64,000 nucleotides of DNA from Megascapheus bottae (lineage: Eukaryota; Chordata; Mammalia; Rodentia; Geomyidae): assembly GCA_024803745.1 (NCBI GenBank), contig JANJXV010000043.1, forward strand, positions 2,439,501 to 2,503,500, read 5' to 3'. Of the stretch, positions 25,120 to 35,319 are shown piece by piece. Position 1 is the stretch's first letter. The number at the start of each line of letters is the position of its first letter. The notes beneath the pieces are model-generated. The model saw nothing but the letters and a program-made list of their open reading frames with translations. It was not told the origin of the DNA and searched no databases. The position numbers and the translations under genes are program-made.

Positions 25120-26591
25120 AAAGTTGGGCTATTTGCCATGCCCTGTGGAAGCACAAGCCAGTGATATCGCTTCATGGGTTCTTTAAAATTAACAGAGGGG
25201 ACGCTGAAGGCAAAGCGCTTACAGTCTTGAGGCGCCAGGGGTATAGTATAGAAACAATCCTTCAAATCTATAGTAATCTTATAAGTATCCTTTGGGATTG
25301 CCATGGGTGAAGGCAAGCCAGGCTGTAGGGCCCCCATCAGTTCCATGGTGGTGTTCACTTTTCTCAAATCCTGTAACAGCCTCCATTTACCTGACTCTTT
25401 CTTTATAACAAAAATTGGAGAATTCCATGGAGAGTTAGAAGGGGCCACATGTCCCAAGTCCAGCTGTTCCTGTACCAGCTGCTGAACTGCAATGATCTTT
25501 TCTAGAGAAAGAGGCCCCTGTTCGACCCATACCGGTTCTTCAGAGAGCCAATTTATGGGATCAGCATGAGGGGCAGGACAAACTACAGCCCCCATTAAAG
25601 AATACGCTAATCCTTGTCTCGTAGGGTGAGACTGGGGTTGGAGTGGCTCTAGCTCCCCCTGTGCTGCTCGGCCTAGTCCCCTAAAGAGGAGGAGGCCTTG
25701 ATCAAGTAACTGCTTAGTGACCACAGCACTAGGACTAAAAATATACACTCCCATTTTTTCCATGATATCACGACCCCATAAATTAATTGGCAGATGATCC
25801 AGGACAAGTGGCTGAAAATGACTAGAGTGCCCTTCCTTATCTCTCCAAACAAGGATCGCACTGCTCTGCTGTGGGTCAGTTGCTTGCCCAACCCCCTGTA
25901 GGGAAGTCATAGAGGTTGTCAGGGGCCATTGGGCTGGCCAATGTTTTTTAGATATCACAGACACATCTGCTCCAGTGTCTAATATTCCTTTAAAGGGCTT
26001 TTCTTGTATAACTATAGTCATCTCAGGCCTCTCTTGTTGTATGCTTTGTACCCAATAGATATCAAAAGATCTAAATCCTCTCTGTCCACATGGGGAATTA
26101 GCAGTCTCCCCGGGAGGTAAAGGCACAAGTATTAGTTGTGCTAATTTTTGACCGGCTGGGATCGATACCACATGTTTCGGGGCAGAGGCCATAACTTTGA
26201 TTTCTCCAGTAAAATCCTGGTCAATTTTGCCAGGTGTAATCTGTATCCCTTTAAGGGCTGAGCTACTTCGCCCTAACAGCAATTCAGCCACTCCTGGGGG
26301 AAGGGGGCCGAAGACCCCCGTGGGGAGAGCTTGTGTCCCCATCTCTGGGGTCAATAATGAGCAGGTGGAGGAACAGAGGTCCAATCCTGCACTGCCTGGG
26401 TTGGCAAGGAGGAGGCTGGAGACTGATCTTGGGGGGTTGTTAGAAGATGCACTTGTGGCCGAGAAGAGGGAGGGACTGCCCCATGGTTTTGCGGGGCCAG
26501 GGGTGGCCCCTTCTCCAGTTTCCCAAAAACGGGCGGCCATTGCGATTTGTTGCTGCCTTGCAATCTTTAGCCCAGTGCTTCCCTTTACCAC
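25104..26591 (-). pseudogene. pro-pol: dUTPase, protease and RT fingers in one frame
   Basis: Domains in order: a short out-of-frame lead; dUTPase ([11 protein letters not shown] near residue 68, [10 protein letters not shown], then [16 protein letters not shown]); aspartic protease with the active site [15 protein letters not shown] near residue 208 and flap/C-terminal motif [12 protein letters not shown]; then RT fingers ([27 protein letters not shown]) and the first palm Asp in [13 protein letters not shown]. Betaretroviruses usually reach pol from pro by a second -1 frameshift. Here protease and RT share a frame, so one or more indels have altered the reading. The piece ends after the LPQGMANSP motif by a frameshift. 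Confidence 0.85.
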
Positions 26592-27690
26592 AGTGTGGAC
26601 ATGTGCCAGGTGATTTTTCTCTCTTTTGCCTGGCCTGGCGTGGGCATTGCGTCATCCAATGTCCTATTTGTCCACAAGAAAAGCAACACCCTGGGGGTCT
26701 AGCATCCCGAGAATGCCGTTGACCTCTATATTTTAGAACCTCAGTAACAGTCTTTCCTTGAGGAGCGGCGGCTAAAGTAAGGCCTTGTACATGGGAGGGT
26801 CCAATATCAGCACACAGTGAAATAAAGTCCGTGATTCCTCCCTTATTTCTATGGGGTCTGATAGCCGCCTGACAGGTGGCATTGGCATTTTCATAGGCTA
26901 TGTGTCTAACTATAATCTTCCTTGCATTCTCATCTTTTACCAGGCAGTCTGCAGTCTCCATTAATCGAGACAAAAATTCTAGATAAGGTTCATTCGTTCC
27001 CTGTTTAACGTCTAGATTTTTTGTACGATTGGAATTGCATAACCTTTTCCAAGCCTCTCTCGCCACAGCATTTATTTGTAAATAGGCCTCCTTTGCATAA
27101 CCCAATTGATCTTCGGTGTTTTTATAGGTTCCCTCTCCTAACAACTGATCAACAGTGTAAGGCAGGTTCTTAGACCTATTTGTTTCAATTTTAGCCCGAC
27201 ACTGTGCAGTGAACTCTGTCTCCCATAATAAGTACTCTCCTGCACTAAGGCATGCTCTGGCAAGCCGCTTCCAGTCATTTGGGCATGCAATACCAGCACA
27301 CGTGGCCTCCAATATTACTTGAGTAAAAGGGGCAGTTGGCCCATATTGGGAGCAGGCACTCTTTAAATCCTGTAATAGTTTAACAGGAACAGTTTGATGG
27401 TATACTTGTTCATCATGATCAACTAAACTAGGGAAGCATTGAGGCCCTGAAATATCTTCCCTCTCTCTAGCAGCCTGAGTCAGGTTTAATTGCAATGCAC
27501 TGTGCCTGGTTGTAGTGCCTGTTAAAAGGGACTTGTTGCTAGGGCATTTATGCTTGCCTAAAGGTTGAAAAAGGGATTGAGGCCGTAAGGCTGCAGCCGG
27601 AGGCGGTGGGTGTGAGGGGTAAGGTTTAGAATCAGACACCATAGTGGCCTGAGGGTCATATTTCTTTCCTACTTCTGGGGGGGGCTCTCT
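26440..27690 (-). pseudogene. gag: Gag capsid and nucleocapsid
   Basis: ATG at 27640-27642 opens a 400-codon frame, but homology in this frame begins a little upstream, so the ATG is internal to gag. It encodes a Pro-rich spacer, capsid, and nucleocapsid. The major homology region is visible (KQGTNEPYLEFLSRLMETA). There are two CX2CX4HX4C zinc knuckles, [14 protein letters not shown] and [14 protein letters not shown], which bind viral RNA. The frame is shifted by one base from the matrix piece at a run of eight C (minus strand) near 27680-27690. This is either a real inactivating indel or a homopolymer sequencing error. Confidence 0.88.
26518..26524 (-). promoter_or_regulatory. gag-pro -1 frameshift slippery heptamer GGGAAAC
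   Basis: On the minus strand GGGAAAC lies in the gag frame as G-GGA-AAC, just after the second zinc knuckle. This is the expected place and phase for -1 frameshifting. The -1 frame then stays open only to 26351. The dUTPase lies in the third frame, so an indel lies between the slippery site and dUTPase. Confidence 0.7.
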
Positions 27691-28231
27691 GCTCCATCCC
27701 CATTTTCGATAGAAAATGTAGCATTTCTTCTAACTTCTTCTCCATCGTAGCCATCCGGCCCTCCATTGACTCATCATAACTTTCCTCCTTGATATTCAAA
27801 CCTGAGTTCTGATACTCAATATCTACTGGTTGTTGTTTCCTTTTCAAGATCTCACTTAGACTCTCTTGGGCTGTGGCATATGGTTCAGCCTCAGGTTTTT
27901 CAGAAGGGTCCTTTAACTCATAAATTTCCCTTAATTCAAGATTAAGTTCAGCATTCTCATGTTGAGGATCTATGTATTCACTTACTAAATTCCATACATC
28001 AATAGCCTCTACTGGGGTCTTTTCGGGGCCATATACACTATAATATTCTTGAATTCTTTTTCCTATCCGCTGCCAGGTTTTTTGGAATTCCTCCTCTATA
28101 AACCTCGGGCATGCCTCCTCGACAAACTGTAGGAAACTCTGAAGCAACCCTTTTTCCACCCATGTTCCGTGGGCTTCAAGTAGGCCTGTTAAGATCAGTA
28201 GATATGACCTATGGCTATTAACTTGACCCAT
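27656..28231 (-). pseudogene. gag: Gag matrix region
   Basis: Starts at ATG 28229-28231 with MGQVNSH, a Gly2 N-myristoylation signal of the kind used to target Gag to membranes. It is followed by a helical matrix domain and a Glu/Lys-rich coiled-coil-like stretch (residues about 155-180). The last eight or so residues are out of frame after the C8 run, and the stop at 27656 results from that frameshift. Provirus B at 63498 encodes a clearly related matrix. Confidence 0.88.
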
Positions 28232-28292
28232 AATTTTTACTCCTGACTATACACTCTCTTAAGATCCTCTGTTAATAGTCCTACGATGTGTT

Positions 28293-28301
28293 ACTCACCA
28301 C
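28293..28301 (-). promoter_or_regulatory. Leader splice donor of provirus A
   Basis: GTG|GTGAGT on the minus strand, about 40 bases after the primer binding site and before the gag ATG. The same sequence is at the same place in provirus B. Confidence 0.6.
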
Positions 28302-28338
28302 AGGGAGGGGTCCTTCACCTTCGTCCCAGATTTTCAGG

Positions 28339-28356
28339 GTCCCTGTTCGGGCGCCA
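28339..28356 (-). promoter_or_regulatory. Primer binding site of provirus A (tRNA-Lys3 type)
   Basis: TGGCGCCCGAACAGGGAC on the minus strand, two bases after the 5' LTR. This 18-mer is the well-known complement of tRNA-Lys3. It is repeated in provirus B at 63387-63404. Confidence 0.93.
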
Positions 28357-28358
28357 GT

Positions 28359-28669
28359 TGCCGGGGCCAACCGGCAGCAAACCAGGGTTCGCAGATTGGG
28401 GTTCCTGAAATAGGGGGCAAGGACTAGGAAGAAATAGAAGAGAGACAGACACACCGGGTCCGGGATGTCCACAGTCCAGGTAAAGACTGCCGCGTTTATT
28501 TTTCACTCCCGCTTCTTCCCTCCTCCAGACCCAGGGAACCTCCAGTTGTTACATTCATATGGTAAATCTCAGGTCATTTACAAAGAATAGGGCCAGAAAA
28601 CAATAAGACAATAAAGCCATTGTCTGATGCAAGTCAAGGTACAGTTTGATTCCACTCTGGCTCCCAACA
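28359..28669 (-). repeat. 5' LTR of provirus A
   Basis: 311 bp, starting TGTTGGGAG (minus) and ending CCGGCA. The AATAAA signal on the minus strand is at 28495-28500. Seven differences from the 3' LTR by eye, so the insertion is not new. Confidence 0.95.
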
Positions 28670-28854
28670 TTGGAATACAAAGTGAAGTCAGGACACAGCA
28701 GTGATGAAGGCACATGTTGATTACTGCTGGCTGGCATCTAGAGATCACAATCAGTTACACTGGGTCCAAGGATTTTCTAATATTAATGGAAGAGGAAACC
28801 AAAAGAGAACCTGTGATGCTTCTTCTCCATTGACGGAATATCAACAAAGCAACG

Positions 28855-29335
28855 AACTGATTCTTAGAAATTATTGAGAATATTGACAGACCCTTAGCAA
28901 ATCTAACCAAAACAATTAGAGAACATAGGCAAATAAACAAAATCAAATATGAGAATGGAAATACAACACAAATTCCCAATATCCAGAGCATCCTAAGGGA
29001 ATACTTTTTGAAACTTTCTGCCAACAAATTTGAGAATGTAGAAGAGATGGATGAATTTCTAGCCAATATTAACATACCCACACTGAACCAAGAAGACCCA
29101 ATCCAAATACACAAACCTATTTCAGGTACTGAAAAGAAATGGCAATGAGACCTCCCATCCAAGAAAAGACCAGGGCCCGATGGAGTCACAGTGAAATATC
29201 CCAGGATATGATAAGGGCACCTCTTCATCCATGCTCATCTCTGCACTGTTCACAATAGCCAAGCGATGGAACAACCCAGACACCCTACCACGGAAGAATT
29301 GAAATAAAAAATGTGGTGGATAGATACAATTTAAT
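28855..29335 (+). pseudogene. Old L1 ORF2 fragment
   Basis: Conceptual translation gives L1 reverse-transcriptase flank motifs (ANLTKTIREHRQINK, SANKFENVEEMDEFL, then KKRPGPDGVT), followed by a jump to the ORF2 C-terminal region (HNSQAMEQPRHPTTEEL). Stops and frame changes are frequent. It is an ancient, internally deleted L1 copy that forms part of the duplicated unit. Confidence 0.7.
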
Positions 29336-30057
29336 TCTACATAGCCAACAGATAATATAAATCAATAACATTCACTGGGTAGTGGATGAAATTAGAGCTA
29401 ATCAGGTTGAGTGAGATAAGTGAAGACTAAAAGAATAAAAGGCTCTTGGTATCCTTAATATGTGGATATTAAACCCAAACAGGACAAGAAGGATAGCTCA
29501 ATATTTGGGTACCCAATATTATGGACATGGTATATTTGATATAAATGTAACTCTATAGACAATAGATAATGTAGGATTGGATATATACTCTAGAAAAAAT
29601 GTGGTATTATATGGGTTGATATGGACCTATGTCATACAAACCCAGAGCTTAATTTTAATTATGTTTTAAAATCTATGTGGGAGTGGTTGTATATAGAGAA
29701 TCCCTTTTTGAAGATTTGTACATTAAAAATGACATTTGAAATACGATGTAAAAATCAATGCTAATAAAAACTTTAATTAAAGAAGAACAAAAACTAAGAA
29801 ATTATGTCATGAATTCTTTCCTGTTCTGCTGCAGTGTGATGGAAGTAAATGGTGAAATAATCATTAGAATATTATGCATCAACAAAATAGCAGCAGAGAT
29901 GTTTTGTCTATCCTCCTTCCACTCACCTTTTTTCTCTCAGATAGACTCTTTGCAAAGCACAGGCTAGTCACGAGAGTTTGGCAGGGTGGAAGTGTGCTTG
30001 ACTAGCATACATGAGGACACAGATACTATTCTTTGGTTTCACATACTATGAATAAGC

Positions 30058-30182
30058 AGGAAGTGGTGCAGGGGCTCAAGTGATAGTTCTAACCTGGAGA
30101 AGAAGAAGCTCAAAGAAAATGGTAGGTGCTGAGTCTCAGCTTACACTGTCACAAATAAAATAAAATAAAATAAAATAAAATA
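30058..30182 (+). repeat. SINE right half with (AAAAT)n tail
   Basis: GGAAGTGGTGCAGGGGCTCAAGTG...GGTGCTGAGTCTCAGC, ending in an (AAAAT)n tail at 30152-30182. It matches the right half of the ID-like dimeric SINE. Confidence 0.7.
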
Positions 30183-30465
30183 CCACAGATCACCCTAAAT
30201 TATGGACAGAAATGTTGGATCAGAGATTCGCTAAATACTTACCAAATCAGAAACTGCCAACATACATCAGGTGATGAAGGACAGTGAGGATTATGCTCCA
30301 TGAACTTACAATTCCTTTCAACATAGCAGAAGGTACAAAACCAAGACAAAACACACCCATATCCCCTGGGAATAGGAGGAGGGCTAAGAGGTGGTTGTTT
30401 TTTGCTGGCACCTGTGGGGCTATCCTACAGCAAGTGAAATGGGAATGCATTTAAGGATGATTAGT

Positions 30466-30660
30466 TCTTTTTTTTGGCAGTCCTGTGACCTAACCTCAGG
30501 GCCTGAGAACTCCCCTTGGGTTCTTTTTACAAAGCTATTGCTATACCCTTGAGTCAAAGACCAATTTTAGCTTTTCTATGTATGTGGTTGCAAGGAATAG
30601 AAATAAAGTGTTTGTGCATCCTAGGCAAGCACTCTATCAGTAGAGTGATTTACAGGAGCT
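30466..30660 (-). repeat. Dimeric ID-like SINE
   Basis: Poly-T head, then the reverse complement of a tRNA-derived dimer (CCTCAGGGCCTGAGAAC ... GGCAAGCACTCTATCAGTAGAG). Related copies in the same relative position occur at 32795-32975, 38040-38235 and 43880-44070 (minus) and at 46740-46930, 52620-52810 and 61740-61925 (plus). It therefore belongs to the duplicated unit. Confidence 0.75.
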
Positions 30661-31229
30661 TAGATCTGTAGGGTTAACAGGCCCCTGTAACTTTTGCCTC
30701 ACTTTGGGGAACCATGGATTTCACATCAAAACTTCCTTAGTAGGATTGCAACCTAGAGCCAAAAATCTGCTGCCTTTCCCAATGACTTGAAACCACTTGA
30801 CCTTGACCCTTCCCAGAGTCCCAAAGATTTATCAATACTTTATTGAATCTGGGAGAGGTACACACATAGTTAAAAATAGAAATAGAACAAAATATTCTGT
30901 GTGTATGTATGTGTGTGTGATTATGTCTATCTATCCATCTAACTATATCTATATATACACACACACAAAGGAATTCTACACAGCCATAGAGAAGATAAAA
31001 TAATGGCATTATCTTTGTAGTGGAAGAAATAAGAGGGAATCAGGTTGAGTGAGACAAATCAAGACCAAAGGAACAACAGTTGCTTAGTAGCCTTAATAGG
31101 ACAATATAAATCCAAACAGTACAACAGCAATAACTCACTATTGGGGTCTCTGTGTGTCTGTGTGGAAATATTGAGAAGCCACACATATGTTTATATGTTT
31201 CAAACACTATGAGAAGCAATATGGAGGTT

Positions 31230-31440
31230 CCTCAAAGACTAATTAAGAAGGTCCTATACCGTCTAGCAATCTCACTCCTGGGCATTTATCCAAATTACTA
31301 AAAGCAAGAACATAAGAAATCTTTCAGCAACACAACATTCATTGCAGAATTACTTACCATAGCTAAGACATGGAGCCAAACCAGATGCCCCTAAGTAGAT
31401 TAATGGATGGGTCAATAAGATATGGTATATGGGTGTCTGT
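31230..31440 (+). pseudogene. L1 ORF2 C-terminal remnant
   Basis: Encodes LLGIY-like and HCRITYHS-like L1 C-terminal segments (LAISLLGIYPNY, then an AKTWSQ-like motif) with frame breaks. Copies occur at 42360-42545 (plus) and 58500-58690 (minus), as expected for a shared duplicated unit. Confidence 0.6.
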
Positions 31441-32319
31441 GTGTCTCTCTCTGTGTGTATACATATATACATATATATTTATACAAATAAATACATACCT
31501 ATAAATGTATGTTTGTGTATTCCATATACACATATATAACACATATAAAAATGAGCATCCAATTATAACCAGAAAAAATAGTCTAAGGAAATGAAGACCG
31601 AGGAAAGTTAGGATAATCAGATTACTCCAGGCCCAGGGGAATGAAGGTTGCATAATTTCCCTCATTTTCAATGATTGAATTATATCTCTGATAGAATTCT
31701 CACCTGAAGGCACACAGTGTACAAATGTCTCAGCTGAATCTTGTCAACTCAGTATCAGAGGATCCTAGGACAATTGTGTATTATGCCTAAATTATCATAG
31801 ATGGTGCAACAGGGTAAATCAGCAGTGAATAGCATCCCCAAATGAGCTATAGTAATGTAATTTTCAGGGTTTAAAACAAACTATTTCAGCTATGTTTGCA
31901 TTGGAATCATTGCTTGTGGATAGAAGGCATGAGATTTAAGGACTCTGGAGCTTAACTGTTTTGACTTGGTAAAAATTCATTTTCTTTAGCTCAGTCCCTA
32001 GAAGCAGGTCTCTTGTAGCTGGTCTCTTGTTTTATAATTAGGTGAAGCTGATTTCCTGTTCTATTGCAGTTTGATGGATGTAAAAGTAGAAGTAATCATT
32101 AGAATCGAATGATTAGTACTGCACCAACACAACTGGAGCTAATGGCCTTTAGACTTCCTTCCTTTCTTACTTCAATCCTTAATTCCTTCATAATTTCACT
32201 CTCCCACACCACTGCACTTTCTCTCAGAAAGAGACTCTAAAAAGCACAGACAAGGAACAAATTTTGGCCAGGTTGAAGTATGTTTGACTAGCATACATGA
32301 ATATCCTAGTAATATTCTT

Positions 32320-32470
32320 TGGTTCCACAGAAAAAAACAGTAGGAACTGGAGCAGGGTCTCAGTTGTCCTAGCCTGGAGAAAAAGAATCTCAAGGAACGT
32401 GGTCAGGCACTGAGTTTAAGCCTCAGGCTTGATAAATAATAACACAACAAAAACAGAAAAACAAAGAAAA
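32320..32470 (+). repeat. SINE right half
   Basis: GGAACTGGAGCAGGGTCTCAG...GCACTGAGTTTAAGCCTCAGG with an A-rich tail. Mirrored at 53105-53260, with another copy at 43440-43590. Confidence 0.65.
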
Positions 32471-32794
32471 AATTCCAAGGAGCACCATAAAGTGTGTGCA
32501 TCCTGATTGATTAGAGATTCGATAAAAAAAAAATTACCAACTGAGAAAATGCCAACACATATGAGGGGATGGAGAACAGTGAAAAACTGTGCTCCATCCA
32601 CCCACATTTCCTTTCCACTTAACAGAAGGTAAAACCCAAGACAAAACACACCAGTACCTTCAGGTGATGGGACAGAAGCAGAGGCTATGGGTGTACATTT
32701 CCTGTGGGGCCAGTCAGCAGCAAGTGAAATGAGTTTTGGAATTGAATTTGGATTTGGGAAGGCTAGTCCTTTAACTTTCTTTTCATTTCACAGT

Positions 32795-32975
32795 CCTGAG
32801 ACTAGAACTAAGGCCTTGAGAACTCCCCTTGAGTTGCTGTTCCAAAGCTATTGCTATACCACTTAAGCCACAGGACCAATTCTAGCTTTTCTATGTATGA
32901 GGTTTCAAGAAATAGAATTCAAGTGTTTGTTAATCCTAGGTAAGCAATCTTTCCAGTAGAGTGCTTGAAAGGAGA
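32795..32975 (-). repeat. Dimeric ID-like SINE
   Basis: Reverse complement of the dimer (CAGTCCTGAGACTAGAACTA ... TAAGCAATCTTTCCAGTAGAG). It is a duplicate of the copy at 30466-30660 within the repeated unit. Confidence 0.7.
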
Positions 32976-33200
32976 TTAGTTGTGTAGAGATATCAGGCCC
33001 TGTTTCTTTTGTCCTGTTTTGGGTAGCCACAGATACAAAGCTAAAATCTCCTAGAGCCAAATGTCTAGTATCATCCCAATGTTTTGAACCCATTTGATTT
33101 CTTTGCCCTTCCCAGAGTCCTTCAGAGTAGTCAGCACTTCATTCATTCTAAGAAAGCTACACACATAGCAAGTGTGAGAAACGTTGCAACAATATTCTCG

Positions 33201-33241
<41 letters not shown>
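33201..33241. repeat. (TG)n microsatellite bounding the left gene array
   Basis: About 40 bases of near-pure TG. The mirror position in the right arm holds (CA)n at 52316-52368, and a third copy is (GT)n at 44302-44347. Confidence 0.9.
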
Positions 33242-33243
<2 letters not shown>

Positions 33244-33950
33244 GGTGACAGGATTTGTGTGTCTGAGGACACATTGCTTGCAGGTGTGCTAGGTAGACAT
33301 TAGGAGGGAGGAGGAGATAGGAGGTGTTAGGGTGTAGTGGTAAGTGAAGTGCTGGCCCATTGTGAGGCAGTGGCCCCAGCAGTAGCCTAGGAGAGCCAAA
33401 GGGCAAGGTCCTTTGCCCAGGCCCCTGATGTCCAGGCCTCGAGAGATTAGCAACTGGGCAAGCTATGCTTGCCAAGGATGTAAGGGCGAATGACTTTGGC
33501 CATGAGCGGGCAGTTCTCTTGACAGCTGCTTTGTTGGTGTGGACCGAGGGCACAGGACCAGTGGTGATGGAGCCTGAGGGGGCACTAGCTGACCTCAGGC
33601 CTGTGGGATGAAACATCTTGCTGCCCACATCAACTGCCCAATGCCCCCAGAAGCTCCCCTCCCTCCTCCCACTCATTCTGCTTCAGTGTGGGCAGAGCTG
33701 GCCTTGGCGCCCATTAGGCCAGCAAGTCCCTGCCAGGTCCCGGTGTGGAGCAGGGCCGGCAGCAGCTGAACTACCTGGGACGTGGTTGCCCCTGCGATCC
33801 TGACCCCAGAGCTGGGGGCCTGGCTTGGGGCCTTTTTGGTGGGTGGGGGTGGGATCCCCTGCGCCTTTCCACCTTGGCTCTCGTGGGCCTGGAAAGCCGG
33901 GGATCCAGGGATGGCAGCTGGCAGGCCCTGCTCTGAATTTCCGCGGAGCC

Positions 33951-34307
33951 TCAGGTACAGCTAGCGCCAGGACTCTCCAGGGCCCGGCTCTCAGGACCCT
34001 TGAATTTTTGGGCACAGTGCAATTGCCACAGTCGACTCCGTGCCGTCGGGCCCCAGGTCTTCAGGCCACCGCTACCTCCACCGGGCTGCTGGGGAGGTGT
34101 GACAGGCTTGGAATAGGGTGCTGTCCTGATAACTTGGGGCCGCCTGCGAGCCACTGGGGCCCTGGGTGGCATGAGAGACTGGACTTGCCGGGCAGGCACA
34201 TGGGACAGAGAGCCGGGCTTGAGACATGAGTTCATTGGCACCTTCAGGGCACCGGGGCACCCACTGCCCAGCAAGAATCCCACTTGTGGGATTCTACGGC
34301 ATTCCAA
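33951..34307 (-). CDS. Pro/Arg-rich open frame after TND5 (left copy)
   Basis: A 118-residue open frame rich in Pro, Gly, Arg and Ser. It shares SLSHVPAR and MPPRAPVARRxPQV with the right-arm frame at 51091-51608 and also GGGSxGxKTxGPTARS. It may be a 3' exon of the array gene. Because GC-rich DNA is often open by chance, its reality is uncertain. The two arms agree over about 60 residues despite several nucleotide differences. No known domain is recognised. Confidence 0.3.
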   Translation of the reverse strand: MECRRIPQVGFLLGSGCPGALKVPMNSCLKPGSLSHVPARQVQSLMPPRAPVARRRPQVIRTAPYSKPVTPPQQPGGGSGGLKTWGPTARSRLWQLHCAQKFKGPESRALESPGASCT

Positions 34308-34516
34308 AGACCAAGGACGCCCTCCATTGCTGGCCCCACAGGCGCCGGGGGACCTTCGAGGACACTTCTCATGTCCGCTGCCTGGACAAGGCCTGGTAGA
34401 CCACGTGCCAGCCCGCTGGACCTCACGCGGGCCCTGGGGCCACGGTTGAGCTGGCCCACGGCTGTGGCCTTGGCGCCCCAGAACCGCGGATTTTCCCCAG
34501 GAGCCTCAACCTGCAC

Positions 34517-34861
34517 TCAACTCCAAGAATCTCTCCTTCCGTGCCAGCCCCAACTCCACTGGCCCGACTGCAACCTTGCTCGGCTCCTTAGCACCGGCCT
34601 GCTCAGGGACCTGGCTGGCAGCTCTGCCATGAGCGCTGGGTTGCAGCCCAAGAGAGCCAAGGTCTTCCAGCGCTTGGCCACTTCCTTGGTCAAACAGCCC
34701 ACCTCCGGGTGTTTGCGTAAAGCCTTGGCTGTCCTTCTGAGTTCCGTGGCCGCCAGCATCTCAGGCAGGACCAACAGTAGACTAAGGCCTGGCTCAGCTC
34801 CGCTGCGTTGGTGCTGGAGGCCAGGCACTCCTGGGGCTGCCGCACAGCCCCCGACACCCAT
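34517..34861 (-). CDS. TND repeat 5, left array
   Basis: An open frame of 114 codons whose middle holds a TND core: LPEMLAATELRRTAKALRKH, then PEVGCLTKEVAKRWKTLALLGCN. The conserved Arg-Lys-His and the Trp of the LW motif are intact. The first helix (VRQPQECLASSTNAAELSQ) lies in another frame at 34690-34974. A deletion has also removed the residues before PEM, so helix 1 and core are not joined. The C-terminal tail (RSRARLQSGQWSWGWHGR) is probably out of frame. The first codon of the frame is not ATG. Confidence 0.45.
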   Translation of the reverse strand: MGVGGCAAAPGVPGLQHQRSGAEPGLSLLLVLPEMLAATELRRTAKALRKHPEVGCLTKEVAKRWKTLALLGCNPALMAELPARSLSRPVLRSRARLQSGQWSWGWHGRRDSWS

Positions 34862-35004
34862 TCCCGCTGCGACCTATTGCCACTAATCACCACATCAGCA
34901 GAGACGCACCAGCCAATCACCTGGCTTCCAGGATCCATCGGGCCACCGTCCCTGCTTTGACAAAAAGGAGCCACAGTTGTCTCCTTCCATGTCTCCCAGT
35001 CCCT

Positions 35005-35319
35005 CTATCCCAGGCCCACACCCTCCCTTTTGAGCTCTTGAGACCCTAGCTGCTCAGGGAGCCTGTGCAGCAAAAGTGCTGGCACAAGTGCGGGGTGGCA
35101 GCTCAGGAGAGCAAAGGTTTCCCAGTGCATGGCCAGCTCCTGGGCCAAAGTGCCCACCTGCGAGTGTATCTGGAAGCCCCGCACTGTGCTTCTCACACCA
35201 GTGATGGCTAGCATGTCGGCTGTGATCTGCAGGACGGAGAGCAGGATTGGCACACAATCACCCCATGGGTGCTGGACGACAAGCATTCCTGGAGCTTCCT
35301 CAAGGCTCCCCACACCCAC
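35005..35319 (-). CDS. TND repeat 4, left array
   Basis: The open frame carries a TND core: LLSVLQITADMLAITGVRST, then VRGFQIHSQVGTLAQELAMHW. The LW-motif Trp is intact. The RKH triplet seen in the other repeats is changed to QIH. A tail (ALVPALLLHRLPEQLG) is shared with repeat 3 (ALLPVLLG) and forms the start of the linker. Helix 1 (WVWGALRKLQECLSSSTHG) lies in the frame of repeat 3 upstream, so a small indel near 35250 separates them. The right-arm repeat 4 is also frameshifted, but at a different place. Confidence 0.45.
   Translation of the reverse strand: MGVGSLEEAPGMLVVQHPWGDCVPILLSVLQITADMLAITGVRSTVRGFQIHSQVGTLAQELAMHWETFALLSCHPALVPALLLHRLPEQLGSQELKREGVGLG

Larger units (their letters stand above)
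19882..28669 (-). mobile_element. Provirus A: betaretrovirus-like (ERVK/IAP-like) endogenous retrovirus
   Basis: An 8.8-kb provirus on the minus strand. It has two 311-bp LTRs starting TGTTGGGAG and ending GGCA, a primer binding site, a gag leader with splice donor, gag, dUTPase-protease, RT, RNase H, integrase, an env remnant and a polypurine tract. The order, dUTPase, two zinc knuckles and Lys3-type primer site fit betaretroviruses/ERVK. The TGTTGGGAG start resembles IAP elements. It is non-functional as read: gag, pro and pol are split by frameshifts and stops and env is lost. The two LTRs differ at 7 of 311 positions by eye. The flanks (CTAACC on the left, TTGGAA on the right) do not form a target duplication. 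Confidence 0.93.

Noticed and set aside
29758..29967. Frame shared with 62365-62601, possible small gene
   Set aside because: It lies in the duplicated L1/SINE-rich unit. Conservation reflects the recent duplication, and there is no domain or promoter.
33143..33676. 177-codon frame on the minus strand ending in a His-Thr repeat
   Set aside because: The His-Thr part is translation of the (TG)n microsatellite. The upstream part is noted only as a conserved downstream block of the array.
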